64,000 nt of DNA from an uncultured Dehalococcoidia bacterium (GCA_958296225.1 OY282456.1:1612001-1676000); one strand, 5' to 3'. Counted from the stretch's first letter, positions 33,317 through 42,297 are shown. The notes: a model not told the origin generated them from the letters alone. Numbers and translations: made by a program.

Positions 33317-33571
33317 ATGAAAACCACCGGTCGTTTCGTTAGTAAGGTACTGCCGGAACGAGCATATCCTACCGTGGCTTTGTGCGTTGCGGTCATCGCT
33401 AACCCAATCCATCGCGAAGAGCAGGAAGACGGACGCATCAGGTTCTGGGGCCGCATAACTCTTCCCGGAGAGGCCGCGCCGCGTATCATTCGTGTGGTCA
33501 CACTGGCCGACGGCGAAACGATTCACACCGCATTCATTGACAGCGGATTCACCCGGCGAGGCGCATCGTGA
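33317..33571 (+). CDS. Hypothetical protein paired with DUF2283
   Basis: 84 residues. KVLPERAYPTVALCVAVIAN and RIRFWGRITLPGEA followed by LADGETIHTAFIDSGF match a small family that usually precedes a DUF2283 gene, as here. Stop and start overlap by 4 bases (GTGA), indicating translational coupling. The pair looks like a toxin-antitoxin-type module, but no activity is known. Confidence 0.65.
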   Translation: MKTTGRFVSKVLPERAYPTVALCVAVIANPIHREEQEDGRIRFWGRITLPGEAAPRIIRVVTLADGETIHTAFIDSGFTRRGAS

Positions 33572-33807
33572 AATTCTATTACGATTCTGAAACCGACGCT
33601 CTTTACATCAATATCGGAGAAGGGCCGAGCGTGGAGACGCGGGAAATCCTCGCCGGATTCAACATCGACCTTGATGCTTCCGGCGCGGTCATTGGCTTTG
33701 AATTTGACCACGTCTCCCAACTGGCCAAGGATTTGGGGGCCTTGGATCTAGAAGCCCTGCCATTGCAACCCGGCTCGCCGGCTCGCCGGCTATCCGACGC
33801 GGCATAG
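33568..33807 (+). CDS. DUF2283 family protein
   Basis: 79 residues starting with GTG. MKFYYDSETDALYINIGEGP is the DUF2283 core, followed by AGFNIDLDASGAVIGFEFDH. The family is often found in small bicistronic units with the preceding gene. It ends 26 bases before nuoA. Confidence 0.85.
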   Translation: MKFYYDSETDALYINIGEGPSVETREILAGFNIDLDASGAVIGFEFDHVSQLAKDLGALDLEALPLQPGSPARRLSDAA

Positions 33808-33833
33808 ATTTTAAGCCACCGGTCGGCGCCATT

Positions 33834-34247
33834 ATGCTGAACGTTCTACCGTTGCAAACCTTCAACCCCGCCGCCTACGCCGGCAACTGGCTGGCGGTGG
33901 TCCTCGCCATCGTCATCGCCCTGGCCGCCATCGGCGCTATGTTCGCCGGCTCGCAGCTGCTGTCGGCGCGGCGGCGGTCCGCCGCCAAGCTGACTACCTA
34001 CGAATGTGGCATCCCGCCCACGCCTTTCGCCTGGTCCAACATCAACATCCGCTTTTACATCTTCGCCATCCTGTTCCTGATCTTCGACGTGGAAGCGGTG
34101 TTCCTGTTCCCGTGGGCCGTGGTATTCCTGCAAGAGAAAGCCGCGGGCAACCCCATACCGTTCTACGCCATGATTCTGTTCCTGGCGATGCTGTTCTTCG
34201 CCGTCATCTACGGCTGGCGCAAGGGGGTACTCGATTGGCAGAAATGA
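33834..34247 (+). CDS. nuoA: NADH-quinone oxidoreductase subunit A
   Basis: 137 residues. Membrane subunit near the quinone site with three helices: [20 protein letters not shown], the core [20 protein letters not shown], and a third helix. TTYECGIPP is the conserved NuoA loop. First gene of the operon; stop overlaps the nuoB start (ATGA). Confidence 0.95.
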   Translation: MLNVLPLQTFNPAAYAGNWLAVVLAIVIALAAIGAMFAGSQLLSARRRSAAKLTTYECGIPPTPFAWSNINIRFYIFAILFLIFDVEAVFLFPWAVVFLQEKAAGNPIPFYAMILFLAMLFFAVIYGWRKGVLDWQK

Positions 34248-34840
34248 CACCGCAGCCCGGCGGAGACGCCGCATCTCCCCTGGCTCTCCCGCCCCGGCCC
34301 ACCGAGATAATCCTCGGCGCCGGCAACCGCCCGGGCCCCAGCTTGCTCAACCAGGCCACGGAGGGCCGCGTCCCCGGCGTGATTACGGCCACCACCGAGC
34401 AGCTCTTTGCCATGGCGCGCAAGTCGTCGCTGTGGACTTTGAGCTTCGGCCTGGCCTGTTGCGCCATCGAGATGATTTCCACCTATATGGCGCACCACGA
34501 CTTTGACCGTTTCGGCGTCGTCACCTGGCCGTCCCCCCGCCAGTCCGACGTGATGATTGTGGCCGGCACGGTAGTCAAAAAGATGGCCGAACCCATCCGC
34601 CTGCTCTACGAGCAGATGCCCGAACCCAAGTGGGTCATCGCCATGGGCAGCTGCGCCACCAACGGCGGCCCTTATTACCGCTCCTACTCAGTGGTGATGG
34701 GCGTTGACCACATCATCCCGGTGGACGTGTACGTGCCGGGCTGCCCGCCGCGCCCGGAGGCCCTGCTCTACGGTATTCTGAAGCTCCAGGAAAAAATTAT
34801 GTCGGACGCCGGTGACCGCGGTGCCTCGTCCCCGGAATAA
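34244..34840 (+). CDS. nuoB: NADH-quinone oxidoreductase subunit B
   Basis: 198 residues. It carries the terminal N2 4Fe-4S cluster: Cys72-Cys73 (GLACCAIEM), Cys137 (GSCATNGG) and Cys167 (VPGCPPRPE) are all present. The N-terminal 35 residues are an extension. The ATG overlaps the nuoA stop, and nuoC overlaps the end by 29 bases. Confidence 0.95.
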   Translation: MTPQPGGDAASPLALPPRPTEIILGAGNRPGPSLLNQATEGRVPGVITATTEQLFAMARKSSLWTLSFGLACCAIEMISTYMAHHDFDRFGVVTWPSPRQSDVMIVAGTVVKKMAEPIRLLYEQMPEPKWVIAMGSCATNGGPYYRSYSVVMGVDHIIPVDVYVPGCPPRPEALLYGILKLQEKIMSDAGDRGASSPE

Positions 34841-35366
34841 CAGACCCGGGCGCAACGCTCCGGCGGCCGACGCTGCGCCGCCGCCGGACCCGGTGGCGGC
34901 GCTGTCGCCCCCGCGCCGGGCTGCGCTGGAGCGGGCCATGGCGGCGCTGGCCGGCTGGCAGCCAACCCCCGGCGCTCTCGGCGACTTGCCCCAGGTAACG
35001 GTGCCGTCCGACCACATCGCTGCGGCCGGCCTCGCCTGCCGCGACGACGCCGAACTGGACTGCCGGATGCTCCTCTGCCTGGCCTGCGTTGACTATCAGG
35101 AACGGTTTGAGCTGGTCTATTTCCTGCAATCCCTGGTCAAAGAGCGCACGCTGGTCATCAAAACGGCGGTGCCTTACGCTGCCCCGGCGCTCCCGTCAGT
35201 GTCGGGAGTCTGGCCGGCCGCCGACTGGTACGAGCGCGAGGCCCACGACCTGTTCGGCGTATCTTTCCAGGGCCACCCCGACTTGTCGCCATTGCTGCTG
35301 TATCCCGAGTTCGACGGCTTTCCCGGCCGCAGAGATTACCCCTTCTACGAGTACCGGGAGTTCTAG
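34812..35366 (+). CDS. nuoC: NADH-quinone oxidoreductase subunit C
   Basis: 184 residues with GTG start. Conserved 30-kDa subunit signature [19 protein letters not shown] near residue 141 and [12 protein letters not shown] at the C-terminus. The Pro/Ala-rich N-terminus (about 35 residues) is a poorly conserved extension, and a later start is possible. It overlaps nuoB and is followed by accessory genes rather than nuoD. Confidence 0.9.
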   Translation: MTAVPRPRNNRPGRNAPAADAAPPPDPVAALSPPRRAALERAMAALAGWQPTPGALGDLPQVTVPSDHIAAAGLACRDDAELDCRMLLCLACVDYQERFELVYFLQSLVKERTLVIKTAVPYAAPALPSVSGVWPAADWYEREAHDLFGVSFQGHPDLSPLLLYPEFDGFPGRRDYPFYEYREF

Positions 35367-35377
35367 GTGGTGGTCTG

Positions 35378-35860
35378 ATGGCAACGTTGGACGGCAGCGT
35401 ACCCGCTCAGTTCACGGCCCACGTGGTCGCGAACGGCCAATGGTTCGTCGTTGTCAACGATGCCCCCGTAAAGTTAAGCGCCCACATCGCCCCGGACGGC
35501 AGCCGGTTCGTCGCCGTTATGGACGGCCTGGAATTGGCCGATGCTGACGGCAGCCCGTTCACCGCCATCGTAGAGGGCCTCCAACTGGAGGGCAGCGGCA
35601 GCACCCCGGCCGCCGCGCAGGACACGCTAATCCAGGCGATGCGCAGCTGGCTGGAACGGCAGGATACCGCCGGCAAACTGGCCGAAACTCTGGGCATTGA
35701 CCACCTGGACGAAGCCGACGAAGTAATTTTGCAGTTCCTTGACCAAACGGAGGCCGACCGGCGCCGCACCAACGGGATCGTCAAACGTCCCCCGAATGAA
35801 GTTCAACTGGTTGAATGGAACGAAGCAGACCGCACCAGCATACGGACATTCCGCGGGTAA
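35378..35860 (+). CDS. HicB-like protein, hypothetical
   Basis: 160 residues. The N-terminal half has three strand pairs (FTAHVVANGQWFVVV, LSAHIAPDGSRFVAVMDG, FTAIVEGLQLEG) and a segment with TPAAAQDTLIQAMRSWLE, the HicB-like pattern. The C-terminus is charged (DEADEVILQFLDQTEADRRR). No adjacent HicA toxin is visible. It stands with the next gene between nuoC and nuoD. Confidence 0.6.
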   Translation: MATLDGSVPAQFTAHVVANGQWFVVVNDAPVKLSAHIAPDGSRFVAVMDGLELADADGSPFTAIVEGLQLEGSGSTPAAAQDTLIQAMRSWLERQDTAGKLAETLGIDHLDEADEVILQFLDQTEADRRRTNGIVKRPPNEVQLVEWNEADRTSIRTFRG

Positions 35861-35864
35861 TCTG

Positions 35865-36167
35865 ATGGACCGCATCGTGTACCAAATTGAGGAATCCCGC
35901 GCCGGCGCCGGCTGGTCGGCCCACTGCCCCGAGCTGGAAGTAACCGCCTTTGGCGACACGCAGGACGACGCCCGCACCTCCCTGCGTCGCCAGGTATCCG
36001 ATTACCTGGAAGACTGCGCGGAGATGGGGATTCTGGAAGAAACCCTGATTGAGGCCGGCTTTTACGACAACGGCGACGCCTGGATGAGCAGCCGCGTCGA
36101 ACCCCCGCAGCCCAGCATCCGGTTCATCGGCTCGCCCTTTCGAACTGGTGAAGATGCAGCACACTAG
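35865..36167 (+). CDS. HicB-like antitoxin-type protein
   Basis: 100 residues. MDRIVYQIEESRAGAGWSAH then CPELEVTAFGDTQDDARTSL is the HicB_lk fold: degenerate RNase H-like strand pattern, CPELEV and a helix of D/E/R residues. No catalytic residues expected. It starts 5 bases after the preceding HicB-like gene, giving two adjacent paralogous antitoxin-type genes without a HicA toxin. Confidence 0.7.
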   Translation: MDRIVYQIEESRAGAGWSAHCPELEVTAFGDTQDDARTSLRRQVSDYLEDCAEMGILEETLIEAGFYDNGDAWMSSRVEPPQPSIRFIGSPFRTGEDAAH

Positions 36168-36294
36168 GCAGGCGCCCCCATTCATCTGAAAGCAACCGGT
36201 TGGGAGACGGCGAAGCGTTTTCCTATCCTTCTGCCCCGCCTCCAGGTACACTGGCCGCAACTGACGCCCCGCCGCGGTTGGGAGGAGCAAAACA

Positions 36295-36633
36295 ATGCTG
36301 CCGCAGCTGAACGCCGCCGAGCAAAAATGGCTGGACGATTACCGGCAGGCCCTTGACGAGCAGTATCCGGGTACGGTGCTGCGGATACTCCGCTACGGCG
36401 TCGCGGCTCAACGCTGCCTGTTCGATGACAACGAATTCAACCTGTTGCTGGTTACCCGGGATGACGCCCAGGAACTGAAAAGCCCGCTTGCCATATTGGG
36501 ATACGGCCTGTCCGACCCGTTCGAGACCTGGCCGGGTATCATGGTCTGGACTCAAGAGGATTTTAACCGGCATAAAAAGTGCCAATCCACACTCCTGGAG
36601 ATGATGGAGAGGCATGGCGTGTGGCTGGAATGA
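36295..36633 (+). CDS. MNT-like nucleotidyltransferase-fold protein, copy 1
   Basis: 112 residues. VLRILRYGVAAQRCLFDDNE then FNLLLV occupies the place of the nucleotidyltransferase core GSxARG-x(n)-DxD, but the second metal Asp is replaced (DDNEFN), so it may be inactive. MNT proteins act as antitoxins to HEPN toxins by modifying or binding them. GGAGGAG lies 7 bases before ATG. The stop overlaps the following HEPN start (ATGA). Confidence 0.7.
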   Translation: MLPQLNAAEQKWLDDYRQALDEQYPGTVLRILRYGVAAQRCLFDDNEFNLLLVTRDDAQELKSPLAILGYGLSDPFETWPGIMVWTQEDFNRHKKCQSTLLEMMERHGVWLE

Positions 36634-36851
36634 ACCGCACCCTCATTGTCGGAGAATGGCGGCGCGGTCGGCTGGCATTGCAGTCGGCATCGGTCTTGAA
36701 CCGGGCTAGTCTGTCCGCCGACGCCATTTCCAGGGCCTACTACGCTATCTTGCACGCCACCGGAGCGGCGCTACATAATGGGCAGGATTGGCGGGAAAGG
36801 GTTTGGAGATTGTCCTTCTGTCCCGCCGCCGGGTACACTGGCCGCAATTGA
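36630..36851 (+). pseudogene. HEPN-domain gene, truncated by duplication
   Basis: 73 codons. The first about 52 match the HEPN protein at 37217-37636 (MNRTLIVGEWRRG, SADAISRAYYAILHATGAAL), then the sequence switches to the duplicated leader of the next MNT copy and stops. The C-terminal HEPN half is absent, so the protein is probably non-functional. Confidence 0.75.
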
Positions 36852-36881
36852 CGCCCCGCCGCGGTTGGGAGGAGCAAAACA

Positions 36882-37220
36882 ATGCTGCCGCAGCTGAACG
36901 CCGCCGAGCAAAAATGGCTGGACGATTACCGGCAGGCCCTTGACCAGCAGTATCCGGGTACGGTGCTGCGGATACTCCGCTACGGCGTCAAAGCCCGTCG
37001 CCACCTGTTCGACGATAACGAACTGAACCTGCTGCTGGTTACGCGGGATGAGGCCGAGAATCTGGAAAATGCGCTATCCCTGTTGGGATACCATCTGTCC
37101 GACCCGCCTGAGACTGAGCCAACAATCACGGTGTGGCCGGAAAAGGAGTGGCGCCGGCGCAAGCAAAACCGGTCGCTGCTCCAGGAACTGATGGAACGAG
37201 ACGGCGTATGGTTGCAGTGA
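36882..37220 (+). CDS. MNT-like nucleotidyltransferase-fold protein, copy 2
   Basis: 112 residues, about 70% identical to copy 1 and almost identical over the first 45 residues. Core: VLRILRYGVKARRHLFDDNE then LNLLLV. It has the same degenerate DDNELN in place of a full DxD. It is coupled (GTGA) to the intact HEPN gene that follows and is probably its antitoxin. Confidence 0.72.
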   Translation: MLPQLNAAEQKWLDDYRQALDQQYPGTVLRILRYGVKARRHLFDDNELNLLLVTRDEAENLENALSLLGYHLSDPPETEPTITVWPEKEWRRRKQNRSLLQELMERDGVWLQ

Positions 37221-37636
37221 ACCGCGCCCGGATAATAGCTGAATGGCAGCGTAGTGGGTCAGCTTTGCGCGCAGCGCTGTTGCTGGTAGAGGCCGGTCTG
37301 TATGCCGACGCTATCTCGCGGATGTACTACGCAATCCTGCACACCGTCACCGCGGCGCTGCTGACCAAAGATTTCAATCCCCCTACGCACCGCGCGGCCA
37401 GAAATCTGTTGAACCGGCATTTTATCCATACCGGGGAAATAGGCCGGGAATGGCTGGACTATTTCCAGCGGGCGATGAACAATCGCCTCTCCGCCGACTA
37501 CGATGCCGAAGCCGTATTTACCGACGTACAAACGGATCACCACCGCCAGCAAGCCGAAGCATTCTGCGCCCGCATCCGTCGCTACTTGCTGGCGGTAGGC
37601 TTTACGGATGCGGAACTTGCCGCCAGCCGCACGTAA
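37217..37636 (+). CDS. HEPN-domain protein (UPF0332-like)
   Basis: 139 residues from the GTG at 37217, chosen because it aligns with the ATG of the truncated copy; an ATG at 37208 is also possible. SGSALRAALLLVEAGLYADA followed by ISRMYYAILHTVTAALL is the helical HEPN core. The usual Rx4-6H motif is not obvious but RAARNLLNRHF is present near residue 60. In type VII systems HEPN toxins are RNases neutralised by MNT partners. It forms the second, intact unit of a duplicated module in the nuo operon. Confidence 0.75.
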   Translation: MNRARIIAEWQRSGSALRAALLLVEAGLYADAISRMYYAILHTVTAALLTKDFNPPTHRAARNLLNRHFIHTGEIGREWLDYFQRAMNNRLSADYDAEAVFTDVQTDHHRQQAEAFCARIRRYLLAVGFTDAELAASRT

Positions 37637-37714
37637 GGGCAAACCGGCGCGCCCAATGCCATAAAAGGCGCCGCCGCCTGGCAGCCCGGCCCTGCGGTCG
37701 CTATACTGTCAACT

Positions 37715-38854
37715 ATGCCTGAAACCACCGCATCACCAGCCACTGCCCGCGCCGGCTCACAGCCCGTTGAGATGCTGCTCAACATGGGGCCGCAGCATCC
37801 TTCAACCCACGGCGTCTTTCGTATGGTGCTCTGGGTGGACGGCGAGAAAGTCGTGGACGTGGAACCCCACATCGGATACCTGCATCGCGGCTCCGAAAAG
37901 CTGTGCGAGGGCGAGCAATACCACCAGGTCGTTACCCTGTTCGACCGCATGGACTACATCGGCAACTTCAACAACGAACTGGCCTACTGCATGGCCGTAG
38001 AGCAGTTGATGGGGCTGGAAGTGCCGGAGCGCGCCGAATACATCCGCGTCATCCTCTGCGAGCTGAACCGCATCGCCAGCCACCTGCTCTACGTAGGCAC
38101 CATGGGCCTGGACGCCGGCGCGATGACCCCGGTAATGTTCTCCTTCCGGGGCCGCGAACGCGTGCAGGCCCTGTTCGAGGCGGTCTCCGGCGCGCGCCTG
38201 ATGCACAACTACTTCCGCATCGGCGGCCTCAAGGAGGATGTGCCCGATAACTTCCGCCAGCTGGTTGACGAACTGATGCCGCTGCTGCGCGAAGACGTGT
38301 CGCAGAGCGACCGCATCCTGACCTTCAACGAGATTTTCCTGTCCCGGCTGAAAGACGTCAGCCCCCTCAGCGCCGACGAGGCCATCGCCCTGGGGCTGAC
38401 CGGCCCCATGCTGCGGGCCTGCGGCTACGAATACGACGTGCGCAAGGCGCAGCCCTATTCCGTCTATGACCGCTTTGACTTCGACGTGCCCGTGGGCCTG
38501 GACGGCGACTGCTGGGACCGCCATTGGGTGCGCGTGCAGGAGATGTACGAATCGCTGCGCATCGTGGAGCAGGCCATGGCGCAGCTGCCCGACGGCCCGG
38601 TTGCGTCGCCATTGGGCCGCCGCCTCATCCGCCCGCCGGCCGGCGAAACCTACGTGCGCGCCGAAAACCCGCGCGGCGAAATCGGCGTCTATCTGGTCAG
38701 CGACGGCACCGACCGGCCCTATCGGGTCAAGGTGCGGCCGCCGTCCTTCTGCAACCTGTCCGCCTTGCGCCGGTTGCTCCGCGATACCTGGCTGGCCGAC
38801 AGCGTGGTGGTGCTCGGCTCGCTGGACATCGTGCTGGGCGAGGTTGACCGATGA
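37715..38854 (+). CDS. nuoD: NADH-quinone oxidoreductase subunit D
   Basis: 379 residues. The 49-kDa quinone-site subunit, related to NiFe-hydrogenase large subunits. Features: LNMGPQHPSTHGVFRMVLWV near residue 26, EPHIGYLHRGSEKL, and the C-terminal pattern RVKVRPPSFCNLSALR. Overlaps nuoH by 4 bases. Confidence 0.95.
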   Translation: MPETTASPATARAGSQPVEMLLNMGPQHPSTHGVFRMVLWVDGEKVVDVEPHIGYLHRGSEKLCEGEQYHQVVTLFDRMDYIGNFNNELAYCMAVEQLMGLEVPERAEYIRVILCELNRIASHLLYVGTMGLDAGAMTPVMFSFRGRERVQALFEAVSGARLMHNYFRIGGLKEDVPDNFRQLVDELMPLLREDVSQSDRILTFNEIFLSRLKDVSPLSADEAIALGLTGPMLRACGYEYDVRKAQPYSVYDRFDFDVPVGLDGDCWDRHWVRVQEMYESLRIVEQAMAQLPDGPVASPLGRRLIRPPAGETYVRAENPRGEIGVYLVSDGTDRPYRVKVRPPSFCNLSALRRLLRDTWLADSVVVLGSLDIVLGEVDR

Positions 38855-39963
38855 ACTTCCTGGTCGATTTGGGCTGGAGCGCGCTGGGTCTGGCGGTAAT
38901 GTTCGCCGTGCTCTCCCTAATCGTGCTGTCGCTGACGTGGCTGGAGCGCAAGGCATTGGGCCGCCTGCAGTTGCGCTACGGCCCCACCCGCACCGGGCTG
39001 TTCGGACTGATGCAGCCCATCGCCGATGCCGTCAAACTGGTTATCAAGGAGGACATCATCCCCGACGACTCCGAAAAGGCCATCTTCTGGATTGCCCCGG
39101 TCATCGTGGTGGTGTCAGCCTTCGTCATCTGGGTAACCATCCCCGGCGGCGACAACGTGGTGATACGCAACCTGCCGCTGGGCCTGTTCTACATCATCGC
39201 CTTCGCCGTCATCGGCATATTGGGCCTGGTGCTGGCCGGCTGGGGGTCGGCCAACAAGTACGGCATTATGGGGGGGCTGCGGTCCGCGGCGCAGCTGATT
39301 TCCTACGAGATTCCCGTGGTGCTGGTGGCCGCCGCCGTCGCCATCCTGGCCCAGTCGCTGGATCTGCGGGAAATCGTGGCGCAGCAGACCGCGTACCCTT
39401 ACCTGGTGGTGCTGCCTTTGGGATTCGTCATCTTCTTCATCGCCGGCCTCGCCGAAGTGGGCCGCACGCCCTTTGACATTTACCACGCCGAAAGTGAGGT
39501 CGTGGGCGGCCCCTTCGTGGAATACAGCGGCGCCCACTGGTCGGTATTCTTCCTCGCCGAGTACATCAATACCTTCGCCATCGCCGCGCTGACGACCCTG
39601 CTGTTCCTCGGCGGCTGGGGCGGCCCGGCGCTGCCCGATGTGGTATGGTTCCTGCTCAAAACCTACGCCGTGGTGCTGGTGGTGTTCTGGGTGCGCGGCA
39701 CCTTCCCCCGTCTCCGCATCGACCAGCTGATGGCCTTCGCCTGGAAAGTGATGGTGCCCCTGTCCTTCTATACCGTCATCATCGCCGCCGTATATCGCTT
39801 TTACGGGCTGCCCTGGTGGAGCCTGACCCTCTTATCGGCCGCCGGCCTGGCGGTGGCCGGCTGGATAATCTACCGCCGTATGACGGCCCCGGCCCGCCGG
39901 GTAGCCCATGTGCAAAGCCGCCTCGCCGCCCGCCGGCGCGCCGCCGCCCAGTCACGCACGTAG
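38851..39963 (+). CDS. nuoH: NADH-quinone oxidoreductase subunit H
   Basis: 370 residues. Eight-helix membrane subunit at the quinone entry site. It has ERKALGRLQLRYGPTRTGLF near residue 31 and the conserved loop AEVGRTPFDIYHAESEVVGG, followed by EYSGAHWSVFFLAEYINT. The C-terminal 30 residues are a basic extension (RRVAHVQSRLAARRRAAAQS). Confidence 0.95.
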   Translation: MNFLVDLGWSALGLAVMFAVLSLIVLSLTWLERKALGRLQLRYGPTRTGLFGLMQPIADAVKLVIKEDIIPDDSEKAIFWIAPVIVVVSAFVIWVTIPGGDNVVIRNLPLGLFYIIAFAVIGILGLVLAGWGSANKYGIMGGLRSAAQLISYEIPVVLVAAAVAILAQSLDLREIVAQQTAYPYLVVLPLGFVIFFIAGLAEVGRTPFDIYHAESEVVGGPFVEYSGAHWSVFFLAEYINTFAIAALTTLLFLGGWGGPALPDVVWFLLKTYAVVLVVFWVRGTFPRLRIDQLMAFAWKVMVPLSFYTVIIAAVYRFYGLPWWSLTLLSAAGLAVAGWIIYRRMTAPARRVAHVQSRLAARRRAAAQSRT

Positions 39964-40010
39964 TCGCCGATGCTGGTATCATATTGGCAACTTTCGGAGC
40001 CGCTCCCGTT

Positions 40011-40592
40011 ATGACCACCCACACGCGCAAAATCACCGTCGCAGAGTTCCGGGCGATGCCGGACGACCCCGGACACCGCTACGAACTGGTTGACGGAGAA
40101 CTGGTTGATATGGACGGCACGCCTCAACACAGCATAGTCGGCGCCGGGTTTGCCTGGCTGCTCATGACCCACGTCAGAAACGCCGGGCTGCGGCTGCACG
40201 TGGGCATTTCCGGGGGATTCCAAATCAACGCGCACACCCTGCGCTTCCCCGATGTCCACCTAACCACTTGGGAACGCATGGCGGCATACAACGAGTCGGA
40301 AGGCGCCTGGCCCCATTTCGCCCCCGACGTGGCAATCGAGGTCGTATCGGCCAGCAACACCCCGGCGGCCCTGGCCCGCAAAACCGCGGAGTATTTCGCC
40401 GGCGGTACGCGGGCAGTTTGGATCGCGGACCCCAACCCGCGCACGGTAGCAATCCGCCGCCCCGGAATGCCGGAGCAGGTTTTAGCCTCTGCTGATATGC
40501 TGTCCGGCGACCCGGAGATACCGGGCTTTGCCTGCCCCGTCGCTGCTATTTTCGCCGTACTGGAACCTTTTGAGCAACGGGCAGACTCGTAA
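40011..40592 (+). CDS. Uma2 family (DUF820) PD-(D/E)XK-like protein
   Basis: 193 residues. HRYELVDGELVDMDGTPQHS, then PDVAIEVVSASNTPAALARK and YFAGGTRAVWIADPNPRTV, is the Uma2 pattern with a PD...E.V nuclease-like core. Uma2 proteins are abundant in Cyanobacteria and Chloroflexota, and their role is unsettled. It starts 48 bases after nuoH. Confidence 0.88.
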   Translation: MTTHTRKITVAEFRAMPDDPGHRYELVDGELVDMDGTPQHSIVGAGFAWLLMTHVRNAGLRLHVGISGGFQINAHTLRFPDVHLTTWERMAAYNESEGAWPHFAPDVAIEVVSASNTPAALARKTAEYFAGGTRAVWIADPNPRTVAIRRPGMPEQVLASADMLSGDPEIPGFACPVAAIFAVLEPFEQRADS

Positions 40593-40613
40593 CCCCATCA
40601 GGATTTGGCAGCT

Positions 40614-40826
40614 ATGACCACCCACACCCGCAAAACCACCGCCGCAGAGTTCCGGGCGATGCCGGACGACCCCGCACACCGCTACGAGCCGGCGGATGGA
40701 GAGCCGGTTGATTGTAGGGAAACTCTGACGCACGGCATAGCGCCGGCCCCTGTCGCCGGCATTTTCGACCCGCTGGACAAGCCGGAAGCGCCAGCAGCCG
40801 GCCACGCTGGCAGTGAGAGGCAATGA
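40614..40826 (+). pseudogene. Uma2 gene remnant
   Basis: 71 codons. The first about 30 are almost identical in DNA to the 5' end of the preceding Uma2 gene (MTTHTRKTTAAEFRAMPDD). Then a jump leads to the last segment (PVAGIFDPLD, like its PVAAIFAVLEP). The core is deleted, so the protein is non-functional. Confidence 0.75.
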
Positions 40827-41437
40827 TGACAACCGCAACCGTAACTGCAACGCAACCGGCCCACACCGGCATCGACTGGTGCGACCTGCTGCCCAACGAC
40901 GGCAAGCGATACGAACTGGTCGACGGCGAGCCAAAGGAACTGCCACCGATGAGGATGTCTCATACGATTGTTGTCGGTACGATTACCCTTTTGTTCGGCC
41001 AGCACATCAAAAGTCGGGGACTGCCCTTTGTATTCGGCCCGGGCGCCGCCTTTCGGTTGGGGATGTCCGGGGCCAACTTCAGGATTCCGGCTGTCAGCGT
41101 AACTCCACGGGAGCGGATTTCCGGCAATCTTGACCACGAACCCGGTATAGCCGAGGGTTTCCCGGACATCGCCGTTGAAGTCCTTTCGCCCACTGATACC
41201 TACGAGGAGGTAGTCGCCAAAGCCCGTCTCTATCTGGAGCGAGGCGTTGCCGTCGTTCTGCTGGTTGACTTATATAATCGCGAGGTTGTCGTCCGGCCGG
41301 CCGGCGGAGCGATTCATACTTTGACGGCAGAGGATATGCTTGCGCTGGACCCGGTTCTGCCCGGGTTTTCGTGCTCCGTCGCCGAAATTTTCTCCGACCT
41401 GGACCAGCTGATAATGCTGGAAACGGAGGGCAATTAG
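40823..41437 (+). CDS. Uma2 family (DUF820) PD-(D/E)XK-like protein
   Basis: 204 residues. KRYELVDGEPKELPPMRMSH, FPDIAVEVLSPTDTYEEVVA and KARLYLERGVAVVLLVD show the Uma2 core. It overlaps the remnant by 4 bases and ends 2 bases before nuoI. Only distantly related to the copy at 40011. Confidence 0.88.
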   Translation: MMTTATVTATQPAHTGIDWCDLLPNDGKRYELVDGEPKELPPMRMSHTIVVGTITLLFGQHIKSRGLPFVFGPGAAFRLGMSGANFRIPAVSVTPRERISGNLDHEPGIAEGFPDIAVEVLSPTDTYEEVVAKARLYLERGVAVVLLVDLYNREVVVRPAGGAIHTLTAEDMLALDPVLPGFSCSVAEIFSDLDQLIMLETEGN

Positions 41438-41439
41438 CC

Positions 41440-41973
41440 ATGCTGGAAAGCCTCAAAGGAATGATGCTCACCCTCGCCTCCACCGTCACCGGCCTCCGCC
41501 GCCCGGTTACCCGGCAGTACCCCAAGCAGGCCACCCCGGTTCGCCCCCGGTTCATGGGCTTCCCGGCCCTCACCTGGGATGGCGCGGTCAGCGAACCCTA
41601 CTGCACCGGCTGCATGGTCTGCATCCGCAACTGCCCCACCCAGTGTATGTCCGCCAGCATGATGGACAACCCCAAGCACTCCGATGGCGAAAGCAGCCGC
41701 CGCAAGATTGTCGATTACTTTGAAATCAACCTCAACCGCTGTATATTGTGTGGCATCTGCGTCGAGTACTGTAACTTCGACGCCATCGTGATGAGCCATG
41801 AACACGAAATGAGCACCTACGGGCGCAACGGCGACCGGGTTGACCTGCCCGCCCTGTTGCAGATTGGCCGGAAATATCAGGACAACACCCACTGGATTCC
41901 GCCCACCGTGATCGCCAAGCAAAAAGCCGACGCCGCCAAAGCGGCCGCCGCCGAATCCGACGCCACCACCTGA
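41440..41973 (+). CDS. nuoI: NADH-quinone oxidoreductase subunit I
   Basis: 177 residues. Two 4Fe-4S ferredoxin motifs, CTGCMVCIRNCP and CILCGICVEYCN, bind clusters N6a and N6b, which deliver electrons to NuoB. The ATG at 41440 was chosen because it follows the Uma2 stop by 2 bases. Confidence 0.94.
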   Translation: MLESLKGMMLTLASTVTGLRRPVTRQYPKQATPVRPRFMGFPALTWDGAVSEPYCTGCMVCIRNCPTQCMSASMMDNPKHSDGESSRRKIVDYFEINLNRCILCGICVEYCNFDAIVMSHEHEMSTYGRNGDRVDLPALLQIGRKYQDNTHWIPPTVIAKQKADAAKAAAAESDATT

Positions 41974-41991
41974 CACCACCAGAGGAATACC

Positions 41992-42297
41992 GTGCCACGA
42001 GAAGACGAACGCTACCGCAACCTGTCCCCCAGGCACCCCCAATACTGCACCTGTGTCGAGTGCGTGCAGCGCCGGAACGAAGGCGGCGACGCCAACGCCG
42101 TCGCGAAGGCTGGCGGATTCATGAGCAAGCTGGCCGGCAAAGCGGCCAAAGCCGGCAAAATCGGCAAAGGCAAACGCCGGGGCCAGTCCGGCGCGTCCGG
42201 CAAGGCCAAAGGCCGCTCCCAGGCCGCTGCCGAACCCGTCCGCAAGCACAAACCCGATTGCCAGTGCGCCACCTGTACGCTGCTCAAATCCATCTAG
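41992..42297 (+). CDS. Small basic protein with two CxCxxC motifs
   Basis: 101 residues starting with GTG. It carries CTCVECVQRRN near residue 18 and CQCATCTLLK near the C-terminus, separated by a Gly/Lys/Ala-rich linker (GKAAKAGKIGKGKRRGQSG). The pattern resembles a pair of zinc-binding knuckles. It lies between nuoI and nuoJ, and the family is unknown. Confidence 0.72.
   Translation: MPREDERYRNLSPRHPQYCTCVECVQRRNEGGDANAVAKAGGFMSKLAGKAAKAGKIGKGKRRGQSGASGKAKGRSQAAAEPVRKHKPDCQCATCTLLKSI

Larger units (their letters stand above)
36244..36987 (+). repeat. Tandem duplication of MNT/HEPN unit
   Basis: Near-identical copies start near 36244 and 36831 (offset 587 bases). Each begins with the same 50-base leader (GCCGCGGTTGGGAGGAGC included) and the start of the MNT-like gene. 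The second copy interrupts the first unit's HEPN gene. Confidence 0.85.
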
